The notes below the pieces were generated by a model. That model ran no database searches, was not told where the DNA came from, and worked only from the letters and a program-made list of their open reading frames with translations. From an uncultured Methanobrevibacter sp. (GTDB lineage Archaea > Methanobacteriota > Methanobacteria > Methanobacteriales > Methanobacteriaceae), in the NCBI RefSeq assembly GCF_946404245.1, contig NZ_CAMJCX010000005.1:1-55307 (forward strand): a stretch of 55,307 nucleotides of DNA, in the 5' to 3' direction. Positions 17,601-25,126 of this stretch are shown here, piece after piece. Both the position numbers and the translations under genes were made by a program. Numbering within the stretch: position 1 is the stretch's first letter; every line of letters starts with the position of its first letter.

Positions 17601-17727
17601 TTTCCAATGCAGATTTGTCATTCTGATTAATCATGACCATATCATCTGTTACATTTTCATGCGCACTCACCGCCGAAACGGAAAATATGCAAATGAAAAT
17701 TAAAAATAAGAAAAACTTTTTATTCAA
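14686..17727 (-). CDS. Adhesin-like surface protein with beta-helix repeats
   Basis: A 1013-residue secreted protein. It starts at TTG (17725-17727), seven bases after GGAGG. A signal peptide covers about residues 1-23 (FFLFLIFICIFSVSAVSAHE). Residues about 90-750 hold some thirty short repeats of the form GGAIYFNGTG followed by N-T/S-F-NN-A, which fold as a right-handed parallel beta-helix (Pmp-like). Two or three Ig-like (Big-type) domains follow, with YSVTLKDINNKLVSGIKVTF and TTNSKGVATV. The last 100 residues are very lysine-rich and end in KKATIKIS. No C-terminal membrane anchor is seen. This is the adhesin-like protein class of gut Methanobrevibacter, thought to face the cell surface and contact partners or host polymers. 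Confidence 0.88.
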   Translation of the reverse strand: MNKKFFLFLIFICIFSVSAVSAHENVTDDMVMINQNDKSALEIDQNAGEIGNFTGLNDEISKIATGGNLTLKKDYVYCSNDSSYVDGIRITKDNIVIDGGGHTIDGAGQVRIFNIIALNVTLKNINFVNGHAAENGGAIYTINSLNILDSTFYNNTAGKSGGAVYVASAFSNSKINSTFINNSANNGGALYFYGGATNSTISGQFMGNSAVRAAGAIYLRGKSESNTFVADFYGNRANAASGGAIFFYNSAYGNVFEGVLRDNFAFYGGGIFFYNKANNNKFICDFRSNVAKSCGGAMFFHNTTNNNSFAGYFLNNSALGQVDEINGNGGAITFKDVSTNCVFTCDFVNNTAAKTGGGVNYRQTPHNITFNSNFINNRASTGGGVNFFESFENVVFNGEFIGNSAVIGGAIAAKTGVINDVTFLNNSAEAGAIYFDEIGEVVNCKFDGNTISDEFGDGGAVYFNNNGTIKDSIFTNNVASYSAGAAYFAGQGTVSNSYFSKNSAVMFGGAIYFNGTGIIEGCNFTNNYAGYDGGAVSFWMNGIISNSNFKRNSAQEGGSLYVHGSICDVSYCNFTENTARTGAAIHSDENGTIEHSIFNGNVAEFGGGAIYIDNIKLNDCNFTDNSAKQNHGGSIFIYNDGEITDCNFINNTASRGGGAVYFNGNGKIDRSTFKNNSASDGGALVSCGNTVIDNSIFKDNVASMGTNNIRLKENATIELAGEDLEKLKPFYIVELIPEISDVTYGSIVKITVNVSSNDKEVKEGTVLAIIGNKEYSADVVNGSVTFEIPNLNARSYVCEVRFCGSENYANSSKNVTFNVLKQNLKISAANKAYVINYCGKYSVTLKDINNKLVSGIKVTFTLSGKKVATATTNSKGVATVSLTSKMLKTAKAGKRNLVIKTSSVNYNALSKTVKVTINKEKTKITAGAKKFKKSLKTKKYTIALKNSKGKAVKKVKVTLKIKGKTYKATTNSKGKATFKITKLTKKGTFKATVKFAGNAYYKSISKKATIKIS

Positions 17728-18084
17728 TGTCTTTCCTCCAAAAATATTAATATAATTTTATGTTAATGCTCACATATAAATTTTTAAAAAAAGTTCAAAA
17801 TGAATAAAATAATCTAAAAAATTATAATCAAATGTAAAGATAAGTATACAACTTATTACTTTCAATATTATCAGTCAAAACAAATTTAAACACTGCAAAT
17901 TATAAAAATAAGAATAATTTTTAATTTTTGAAATTATTCCAAATGTAAAAATACATTCTTTACATCAAACATTCCCAACTTCGCTGACACACACAATAAC
18001 CTGAGCATATCCATAATTTTAATTTAATAACATTTAACGAAAGTATTTAAAATTAAAAAAACAATATAAAAACAGTGATTACAT
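17728..18084. promoter_or_regulatory. Divergent regulatory region between adhesin and partner-switch operon
   Basis: About 357 bases without a gene. It contains a TATA-like AAGTATTTAAAA at 18041-18052 for the operon, and GTGAT at 18075-18079 as its ribosome binding site. ATGTAAA occurs at 17832-17838 and 17943-17949, with its inverted partner TTTACAT at 17959-17965. The last two form a 7-9-7 inverted repeat that could be an operator. Confidence 0.45.
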
Positions 18085-18384
18085 ATGGATATTGTAAAAA
18101 ATTATAATGAAAAAGAATTAACAATTGAGGTTGGAGACCGCATTGACACCGTCACTGCCCCTGATTTTGAAAATGAAATCCTCGATGAAATGGGGAAATT
18201 CGATTCATTGATAATTGATTTTGCCAATTTGGAATACATTTCCAGTGCAGGTTTACGTGTATTGATTTCAACACAAAAAAAATTGAAACCTGAAGACATT
18301 CCAATGACCATTAAAAACGTCAATGACACAATTAACGAAATATTCAGAATGTCTGGTTTTGATAAAATCTTAAAGATAGAATGA
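18085..18384 (+). CDS. STAS-domain anti-sigma-factor-antagonist-like protein (SpoIIAA/RsbV type)
   Basis: A 99-residue single STAS domain. The phosphorylation loop reads YISSAGLRVL; Ser54 aligns with the phosphorylated serine of SpoIIAA. In bacteria this protein is phosphorylated by a HATPase kinase and dephosphorylated by a PP2C phosphatase, and the unphosphorylated form sequesters the kinase. Both partners are encoded directly downstream, with a 4-base overlap to the kinase gene. Archaea lack sigma factors of this kind, so the downstream target is unknown. Confidence 0.88.
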   Translation: MDIVKNYNEKELTIEVGDRIDTVTAPDFENEILDEMGKFDSLIIDFANLEYISSAGLRVLISTQKKLKPEDIPMTIKNVNDTINEIFRMSGFDKILKIE

Positions 18385-18758
18385 ACTCAATTTTATTAAA
18401 ACCGGAAATAAACGAATTATACACTTTAAATGAGTTTGTTTTAAATGAACTCAAAAAGGAAGACCTTAAAGTTAATTTGATTGTTGAAGAAATATTTGCC
18501 AATATTATAAATTATTCACAGACTGATTATATCAAAGTTAATATCAAATTCGAAAAACCAATATTGACTATTGAATTTATTGACAACGGTATGGAATTCA
18601 ATCCACTCAAAAAAGAAAACCCTGAACCTCCAGAAAACATTGAAGATGCTCAAATTGGAGGCGTTGGAGTTTTTTTAATAAAAGAAATAGCAGACGAATT
18701 ATACTACAGCTACACCAATGGTGAAAACCATTTGAAAATTATTAAAAATGTGGAATAA
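18381..18758 (+). CDS. Anti-sigma-factor-like serine kinase (RsbW/SpoIIAB type HATPase)
   Basis: A 125-residue HATPase_c_2 protein. The N box is EEIFANIINYS (about residues 36-46), the G1 box IEFIDNGMEFNPL (about 65-77) and the glycine-rich lid GGVGVFLIKEIADELYY (about 92-108). It would use ATP to phosphorylate the STAS protein encoded just upstream. In bacteria the free kinase binds a sigma factor; here it must bind something else or act only as a signalling relay. It overlaps the neighbours by 4 bases and 1 base, so the three proteins are made together. Confidence 0.87.
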   Translation: MNSILLKPEINELYTLNEFVLNELKKEDLKVNLIVEEIFANIINYSQTDYIKVNIKFEKPILTIEFIDNGMEFNPLKKENPEPPENIEDAQIGGVGVFLIKEIADELYYSYTNGENHLKIIKNVE

Positions 18759-20656
18759 TGAATAAAAAACTTAAAAAAATAATAATTCCCTTTTTTATAA
18801 TGTTAATTTTTAACTTGGGAACCTATTATTTGGCCTATGGACAAAATTTTGGTGCTGGAGTGAGCCCTCATGTAGGAATACTGTTAGTTTCAGGACTAAT
18901 TTTTGGACCATATGGGGCAATCGGATCAGTAATGGCAAATCTATTGTGCGATTTGATAAGAGGTTATAAACCTTCTATTGTAATATCATCAGAAATAGTC
19001 AGTTTTGGAATATCATATTTAGCATATAAAATATGGTATGGAAGTTATAACTCTAAAACTAAAACTTCAAGGCCAAAATTAAACAACACTTCAAATGTAC
19101 TTTTATTTTTTGGAATTATACTTACCTGCGGGATTTTATACTCAGTAACTCATGGAAAATTGTTTTTCTTGTTGTACCCTAAGTTAAGACTGATTATTCC
19201 AACTATTGAAATCAGATACTTCCTAAATTTCATCAATTCCTCATTCATATTTGGAATAATTGGAATCTGGATATCCAATAAATTCAATTTTGCCCACACC
19301 CCTAAAATATCAAACAAAGAATATAATAAACTATACGAAATACTAGGATTTTTATTGATAATTTCATTATTAATAACACTGATAATTGATTATACTCTCA
19401 ACTTAAATGAATTCATCGTTGCAGCTGAGTTAATAATAATCTGTTTAATACTATTTATCTATTTATCAAAACCAATTAAATGCAATATCATTGAAAAAAA
19501 TTATAAATCCATTTCAGAAGACATAATGACCATATTCCTTATAGCAACATTAGTTATAATAATTTTCGGAATTATACTATCTAGCGACAATATACTGATT
19601 GGTCTCATGGATGACCTCCTTCCGATAGATAAGAGTGAATTGGTAATCTCAATGATGATATTTATGGACATACTGCTGCTTATTTTCCTCATTCCATCCA
19701 TAGCAGTTCTTAAATATATTGAACGAAAGGTAATCGAACCTATCCTGTCATTTGCAAAAATTGAAGAGTTCATACATGAAAATGAAAAAATAGAGTCTGA
19801 AAAGTTAGTAGACATCTATTCCAAATATATTTCCGAAAAAACTGAAATTGGAACTCTTTCCAACTCATATATCCAACTAATTAATTTTAATAACAATTAT
19901 ATTGAAAATATCCGGGAAATTGAAGGAGAAAAAGAACGTATTAAAACAGAACTCGAGATTGCAACCAGGATTCAGGCTGAAAACCTGCCAACAGAACCAA
20001 TAAACAATGAAAATTATATGGTTAACGGTTATTCAAAACCTGCAAAAGAAGTTGGAGGAGACTTTTTTGATTATTATGAATTGGATGAAAACCGTTTAGC
20101 AATCATTATTGGGGATGCTTCAGGAAAAGGTGTTCCTGCAGCGATTCTTGCAATGATTACTCAAGTGATGATAAAACAACTTATACAACACGACCAAGAC
20201 CCTTCAAGAATTTTATACTTATTAAATAATCAATTGAGCGAACGCAATTCTGAAGCAATGTTTATGACATTATGGCTTGGAATTTATAACAAAACAACCA
20301 AAGAGTTAATATTTTCAAATGGAGGGCATAATCCTCCCTTAATAAAAGAAAATGATAAATTTGAATATTTAAATATGGACCCTGGAATAGTTTTAGGAAT
20401 TATGGAAGATTACGAGTACAAAACTGAAGAAATAATTTTGTCCAGTGAACTGGTAATATATACAGACGGAATTACTGACGCAAACAATTGCCAAAAGGAA
20501 ATGTATGGGGAACAAAGGTTATTGAACTTCTTTAACGATTTTAATAACGAAAATGATCCAATCAAACCGCTGTTAAATGACATCAATAACTTCACAGGAG
20601 ATGAAGATCAGTTCGATGACATGACATTACTATATTTGAAGGTCAAAGATGATTAA
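18758..20656 (+). CDS. Membrane-bound SpoIIE/RsbU-type PP2C serine phosphatase
   Basis: A 632-residue sensor phosphatase. The first 330 residues hold about ten hydrophobic segments, starting IIIPFFIMLIFNLGTYYLAY. A charged linker near 335-395 resembles a HAMP/coiled-coil region. The C-terminal 235 residues are a PP2C/SpoIIE domain with the metal-binding blocks KEVGGDFFDYY, IIGDASGKGVPAA and a closing DQFDDMTLL. It should dephosphorylate the STAS protein in response to a membrane signal, releasing the switch. The membrane part is not a recognised ligand-binding domain. It overlaps the PPTase gene by 8 bases. Confidence 0.88.
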   Translation: MNKKLKKIIIPFFIMLIFNLGTYYLAYGQNFGAGVSPHVGILLVSGLIFGPYGAIGSVMANLLCDLIRGYKPSIVISSEIVSFGISYLAYKIWYGSYNSKTKTSRPKLNNTSNVLLFFGIILTCGILYSVTHGKLFFLLYPKLRLIIPTIEIRYFLNFINSSFIFGIIGIWISNKFNFAHTPKISNKEYNKLYEILGFLLIISLLITLIIDYTLNLNEFIVAAELIIICLILFIYLSKPIKCNIIEKNYKSISEDIMTIFLIATLVIIIFGIILSSDNILIGLMDDLLPIDKSELVISMMIFMDILLLIFLIPSIAVLKYIERKVIEPILSFAKIEEFIHENEKIESEKLVDIYSKYISEKTEIGTLSNSYIQLINFNNNYIENIREIEGEKERIKTELEIATRIQAENLPTEPINNENYMVNGYSKPAKEVGGDFFDYYELDENRLAIIIGDASGKGVPAAILAMITQVMIKQLIQHDQDPSRILYLLNNQLSERNSEAMFMTLWLGIYNKTTKELIFSNGGHNPPLIKENDKFEYLNMDPGIVLGIMEDYEYKTEEIILSSELVIYTDGITDANNCQKEMYGEQRLLNFFNDFNNENDPIKPLLNDINNFTGDEDQFDDMTLLYLKVKDD

Positions 20657-21281
20657 ATTAGCATATTGTGACGTTAGCAATTTGGATTTAGATAAAGCAT
20701 ATGAATCATTGCCTAAAAACCGAAAAGAAAAAGTTAACCATTTTCGATTTGAAAAGGATAAGAAGCTCAGTGCAGGAGCATATTTACTTTTAGATAAACT
20801 ATTAAAAGAAGAAAACATAACCGACCCCTCCTTCAAAACCGGCGAATACGGCAAGGCATACCTATCCAACCATGAAAACATCCATTTTAATTTAAGCCAT
20901 TCAGGAAAATTGGTTTCTTGCGCAATATCCGATGTGGAAGTAGGGGTTGACATCGAATTTAATGATCCATCAATTGATTTAGACATAGCCAAGCACTACT
21001 TCTACAATAGAGAATATGAAAACATCATGAACTCAGAAAACCCCTCCGACGAATTCTTCAAGTATTGGGTTTTAAAGGAAAGTTACATGAAGTACACAGG
21101 GCTGGGATTTAACTTGGATTTAGACAGCTTTGAAATAATTATCAATGAAAAAATTAGGCTTAAAAATGATGAAAATAATCTTAAATTCAGTTTATTCGAT
21201 GTTGATGAATACAAAATGGCAGTCTGCTCAAAGTATAGTGTAGACAAATATTTCACATACTCAGCAAATGAATTACTCTGA
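20649..21281 (+). CDS. 4'-phosphopantetheinyl transferase (Sfp family)
   Basis: A 210-residue Sfp-type enzyme that moves phosphopantetheine from CoA to a serine of carrier proteins. The metal-binding GVDIE is at about residues 98-102 and the second signature F-KYWVLKESYMKYTGLGF at about 136-153; both are intact. Methanogens do not use fatty-acid synthase, so a non-ribosomal peptide synthetase or another carrier is the expected target; none is encoded in this window. It is the last gene of the partner-switch operon, which suggests that carrier activation is part of the regulated output or merely linked. Confidence 0.87.
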   Translation: MIKLAYCDVSNLDLDKAYESLPKNRKEKVNHFRFEKDKKLSAGAYLLLDKLLKEENITDPSFKTGEYGKAYLSNHENIHFNLSHSGKLVSCAISDVEVGVDIEFNDPSIDLDIAKHYFYNREYENIMNSENPSDEFFKYWVLKESYMKYTGLGFNLDLDSFEIIINEKIRLKNDENNLKFSLFDVDEYKMAVCSKYSVDKYFTYSANELL

Positions 21282-22031
21282 TTTTACAGCCACTACTTCA
21301 CTATAAATCTCACCGATGCCTAAAAACTGAGTTGCAAATGCAAATAAAAACAGAACAGTGTTCCACACATAATTTAAGAAAATATCTGGAATGACTATAT
21401 ACCCAAGAGATAAAAAAACAACAATTGAAACAATCATAATAGTATACTCTTTTGCATAATGCTTCCATCCAATCAAATCAATATCCCTTTTAATATCCAA
21501 TAAATTAAAAGCAGATAATATCCTGCCAGTATAGGCAAGCCTTGCCAATCCTATTTCCATGAAGAATGCCAAAATATAAAATAAGATAGCACCAACAACA
21601 AAAAAAATTAATGAATCAACAGGACTGTGTGAAAACACTAACTTCACGGTGTGAGGAATATTCAATAACAGCTCTTCCAATTCAAAATCTGGAAAATGCA
21701 ATGGAGAAGAAATACCATGCATTACAAACCCTTGAACAGAAATATAAACAATAAAAACAATTGTTGATTTGATTCCCAAATCAAGAACGTCTTTAATAAT
21801 TATTTTTGGTAATCTGACGCCGCCTTTAATTCTATCACGAGTAATTAACATCCCATAACCATAAATGAGAAAAATCATTAATACAACAACTAACAACACC
21901 AAATACTCATTAGGATTTTTATAATAATCCTGAATATAATTTAATAATACGAATAACGCCAAAATTAAAATAAAAAATGGTTGGTTATATGTGCAATAAT
22001 CCCAAACTTCCCTCATCATATTCCATGGCAT
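21273..22031 (-). CDS. DUF4013-like membrane protein, third copy
   Basis: A 252-residue membrane protein with about six hydrophobic segments. The region ITRDRIKGGVRLPKIIIKDV followed by GIKSTIVFIVY lines up with the central block of the two DUF4013 proteins at 6614 and 10364, and it ends with a similar G-G-IYSEV. It is more diverged and longer at the N-terminus. The last 9 bases overlap the convergent PPTase gene. Function unknown; membership in DUF4013 is inferred from this pattern. Confidence 0.62.
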   Translation of the reverse strand: MPWNMMREVWDYCTYNQPFFILILALFVLLNYIQDYYKNPNEYLVLLVVVLMIFLIYGYGMLITRDRIKGGVRLPKIIIKDVLDLGIKSTIVFIVYISVQGFVMHGISSPLHFPDFELEELLLNIPHTVKLVFSHSPVDSLIFFVVGAILFYILAFFMEIGLARLAYTGRILSAFNLLDIKRDIDLIGWKHYAKEYTIMIVSIVVFLSLGYIVIPDIFLNYVWNTVLFLFAFATQFLGIGEIYSEVVAVKSE

Positions 22032-22140
22032 AATTACTCCTCAACTTTATTATCTTTAAAAATGAAATAATAAACTTAACGAAATGAAAAAAAGTGAAAA
22101 TATGTTCCATTCCACCAAGTTAAAACATTGCCAACTGTCA

Positions 22141-23157
22141 TCAGCCAATATTCAACGGCAAATCGCCGATGACATTAGCTTTTTTGGAAATGTTTACCGT
22201 ATCTTCAAGACGAACTCCAAATTCCCCTTCCAAATATATTCCCGGTTCCACTGTTATAACCATGCCCTCTTCAATTAATGTTTCATCGCGAAGAGAAAAT
22301 CCTGGAGTTTCATGAATATCAAGTCCCAAACTGTGGCCGGTTGAATGGATAAATTTTTCACCATATCCATAATCAGAAATAATATCGCGTGCAACCTTAT
22401 CCACTTCACAGCATTTCATTCCAGGTTTAATAGCTTTAATTGCCTTGTCATGTGCTTCAGCGACAATATCCCAGATTTCCTGCTGGCGTTCTGTATAAAC
22501 CATTGTACGTGTATTGTCAGAGCAATAGCCTTCAAAAATACAACCCCAATCAATCAGGATAGGTTGATCTAATTTTTTTGCCTCAGGAATTGCATGAGGA
22601 AGGCTTGATGATGGACCACTTGTGACAATTGTATCGAATGATTCTTTTGAAGCCCCATTTTCAATCATATAACGAACCAAATCGAATGCAACCTCCTTTT
22701 CAGAGCCGTTATTGTTCAGGATATCCAGCTGCAGGAATGATTTTTGGGCAATTTCAGTTGCTCTAGCAATCTTTTCAATTTCATCAGGTGTTTTAATCAT
22801 CCTTTGCTTGTCAATATATGTTTTAGCATCAATTTTAAAGTCATCCTTGAAGCGGACAAAAGTGCTGAATGGCAATGTCGGTTCAATGGCTAAACTTTTG
22901 ATTCCCTCTTCTTTTAGCTCGTTTATCATGATTTCATATGACTCATATTCCTTCACTTCAATTGAAGAGGTATTTTTTGCCAGTTCCATATCCATTCCTG
23001 AAGCATAGATAATGGGATTATCCTTTATTATGCAAAATGCAAAGCTGGTTGGCTTATACCCTGAAATATATTCGACATTTGTAAATCCTGTCAATAAATA
23101 AGCTTGAAAATCATCTTTTTTTAAATCATTTAAAATGTTATCAGTATGTAAGTCCAT
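22141..23157 (-). CDS. pepQ: M24 family aminopeptidase (Xaa-Pro dipeptidase type)
   Basis: A 338-residue metallopeptidase with a creatinase-like N-terminal domain and a pita-bread catalytic domain. All five metal ligands are visible: two Asp in DWGCIFEGYCSDNTRTMVYT, the His in HSTGHSLGLDIHE, and two Glu in VEPGIYLEGEFGVRLED. The start MDLHTDNIL at 23157 is chosen because the 26 extra codons upstream look untranslated. Members remove N-terminal residues before proline or split Xaa-Pro dipeptides. It is divergent from the M50 gene. Confidence 0.88.
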   Translation of the reverse strand: MDLHTDNILNDLKKDDFQAYLLTGFTNVEYISGYKPTSFAFCIIKDNPIIYASGMDMELAKNTSSIEVKEYESYEIMINELKEEGIKSLAIEPTLPFSTFVRFKDDFKIDAKTYIDKQRMIKTPDEIEKIARATEIAQKSFLQLDILNNNGSEKEVAFDLVRYMIENGASKESFDTIVTSGPSSSLPHAIPEAKKLDQPILIDWGCIFEGYCSDNTRTMVYTERQQEIWDIVAEAHDKAIKAIKPGMKCCEVDKVARDIISDYGYGEKFIHSTGHSLGLDIHETPGFSLRDETLIEEGMVITVEPGIYLEGEFGVRLEDTVNISKKANVIGDLPLNIG

Positions 23158-23282
23158 GTTAAATAATTTAGAAAAAGTATTATAAATAAAATTAGTAATT
23201 GAAAAAGAGAAAATCCAGTTTAAACAGGATTTCAATTAAAAAAAGATAATTTTATTAAAGTCAAAATAGATATTTTAAGATT

Positions 23283-23924
23283 ATGTTTAAATTTACAAGT
23301 AGTGAAATAAGAGATTTGATAATCGCTTTTATCGTTATTTCTCTTTGTTTTGCAATAGTAAATGGTGGAAGAGATGCGAATGCAGTCCTCTCCATATTGC
23401 CTATAGTCATGGTTGGAGTGGGCGCAGGTTTCATCCTACACGAACTTGGACACAAATTCGTTTCAATGAAATACGGATACTGGGCGGAATTTAAATTATG
23501 GCCCCAAGGATTAATATTTGCACTCGTAACATCATTTTTCGGATTCGTGTTTGCGGCACCAGGTGCTGTTTATACATATGCAAACTACATGACTGATGAA
23601 ATTAACGGTAAAATATCAATTGCAGGACCTATCGTAAATATCATACTTGCATTGGTCTTTTTAGCAGTAGCTACAGCGATTTATCCATCAGCATTCTATT
23701 CCGGAACTTCTGCTTTAGTATTCATCATCTGTTCTGTAGGATATTCAATCAACAGTTTCCTTGCAGTCTTCAATTTGTTGCCTATAGGAAACCTGGACGG
23801 ATCTAAAGTGTTGACCTGGAATTTTGGAATCTGGATTGTAACAATTGCAATTGCCGGAGTCTTGACACTGATGTCAATGACAATGGGTGTTGAAAACATA
23901 GTTAGAATGATTTTAGGATTTTAA
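23283..23924 (+). CDS. M50 family membrane metalloprotease (site-2 protease-like)
   Basis: A 213-residue protein with about six membrane helices. The zinc motif HELGHKF is at about residues 57-63, and NLLPIGNLDGSKVL near residues 162-175 supplies the third ligand Asp. These are the two hallmarks of intramembrane M50 proteases, and the short form resembles the non-PDZ archaeal group. It lies only 3 bases before the YcaO gene, so it may be the first gene of the McrA-modification operon; a link in function is not established. No ribosome binding site is evident. Confidence 0.82.
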   Translation: MFKFTSSEIRDLIIAFIVISLCFAIVNGGRDANAVLSILPIVMVGVGAGFILHELGHKFVSMKYGYWAEFKLWPQGLIFALVTSFFGFVFAAPGAVYTYANYMTDEINGKISIAGPIVNIILALVFLAVATAIYPSAFYSGTSALVFIICSVGYSINSFLAVFNLLPIGNLDGSKVLTWNFGIWIVTIAIAGVLTLMSMTMGVENIVRMILGF

Positions 23925-23927
23925 AAA

Positions 23928-25121
23928 ATGAGTGAAGAAATTACATACTTTAAGGGAACACATAGAGTGATAGCTCCAAAAAGGACTATTGAGATTAATG
24001 AAGACAAGCTTAAAACTGCAGGAATAACCCGTATTGCAGACATTACAGATTTGGACCGGATTGGCCTTCCAATTTATACTGCAATCAGACCTACTGCCGA
24101 AGAGGGTGGAGTCAGCATTTACGGTGGAAAGGGAATTACCAAAGACCATGCAAAGGCATCTGCAATGATGGAAGGGTTTGAAAGATATTCCGCCGAAAGA
24201 CAAAGCAGCGATGAAAGCATCATCTCAAGTCCAAACATCATCGACAAGAATGTCGACCCAAAATCCCTGAATCTGCCAAAGGAACTTGAAAGGACAGATA
24301 TCGGAGATTGGGACTTGGAGTGGAGCATTGCACATGACATAATTTCAGATGAGGATTATTATGTTCCAACAAATGCTGTTTATCACCCGTACAATCCTAA
24401 AGACAATGCAAAAACTTTATTCAAATCAAATACCAATGGACTTGCCTCCGGAAACATATTAGAAGAGGCTATACTGCACGGAATGTTTGAGGTCATTGAA
24501 AGGGATGCATGGAGCATCTTCGAGCTGACCCATAAAAACTATTCACAGATTAACCTGGATTCCATTGAAAGTGATGTTATCAATGACATTCTGGACAAAT
24601 TTGAAAGTGAAGGAATAAAAATCAAACTAATGGACTTTACAGCAGACATTAAAATCCCAACAATTGCTGCTTCAGCAGACGATACAGTTACAAAGGATGC
24701 AGGTTTGCTGACATTGGGAATGGGAACACATCTTGACCCTGAAGTTGCAATCCTCAGGGCACTGACTGAAGTGGCTCAAAGCAGGGCAACCCAAATCAAC
24801 GGGGCTCGTGAAGATACCGTTAGAGCAGATTTTGCCCGTGAGGCAGGATATGAACGTATGAAAAGAATAAACAAATTCTATTTCAGACAGGAAGATGAAC
24901 AAATTTCACTTTCAGACATTGAAAATAAAAGTACTGCTTCAATTACAAAAGACATCGAAATCGTTAAAAATGAACTGATGGCAAATGGCATAGAAAAAAT
25001 ATTATATGTCGATTTGACAAGGCCTGAACTTGACGTCAGTGTCGTTCGCGTAATTATCCCCGAAATGGAAATGTATGCAATCGACCAAAGCCGTGCAGGC
25101 TATAGATTCCTGAAAGTCTGA
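23928..25121 (+). CDS. ycaO: YcaO-type McrA-glycine thioamidation enzyme (methanogenesis marker 1)
   Basis: A 397-residue YcaO protein of the methanogenesis marker 1 type. It activates a backbone amide of McrA with ATP so that sulfur can replace oxygen at the active-site glycine, giving thioglycine. The ATP-binding region includes GGKGITKDHAKASAMMEGFE (about residues 66-85) and ERYSAER, with further conserved SNTNGLASGN (about 167-176) and HGMFEVIERDAW. The C-terminus is FLKV, without the proline-rich tail of azoline-forming YcaOs, as expected for thioamide formers. TfuA follows after 5 bases. Confidence 0.93.
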   Translation: MSEEITYFKGTHRVIAPKRTIEINEDKLKTAGITRIADITDLDRIGLPIYTAIRPTAEEGGVSIYGGKGITKDHAKASAMMEGFERYSAERQSSDESIISSPNIIDKNVDPKSLNLPKELERTDIGDWDLEWSIAHDIISDEDYYVPTNAVYHPYNPKDNAKTLFKSNTNGLASGNILEEAILHGMFEVIERDAWSIFELTHKNYSQINLDSIESDVINDILDKFESEGIKIKLMDFTADIKIPTIAASADDTVTKDAGLLTLGMGTHLDPEVAILRALTEVAQSRATQINGAREDTVRADFAREAGYERMKRINKFYFRQEDEQISLSDIENKSTASITKDIEIVKNELMANGIEKILYVDLTRPELDVSVVRVIIPEMEMYAIDQSRAGYRFLKV

Positions 25122-25126
25122 TTAAT

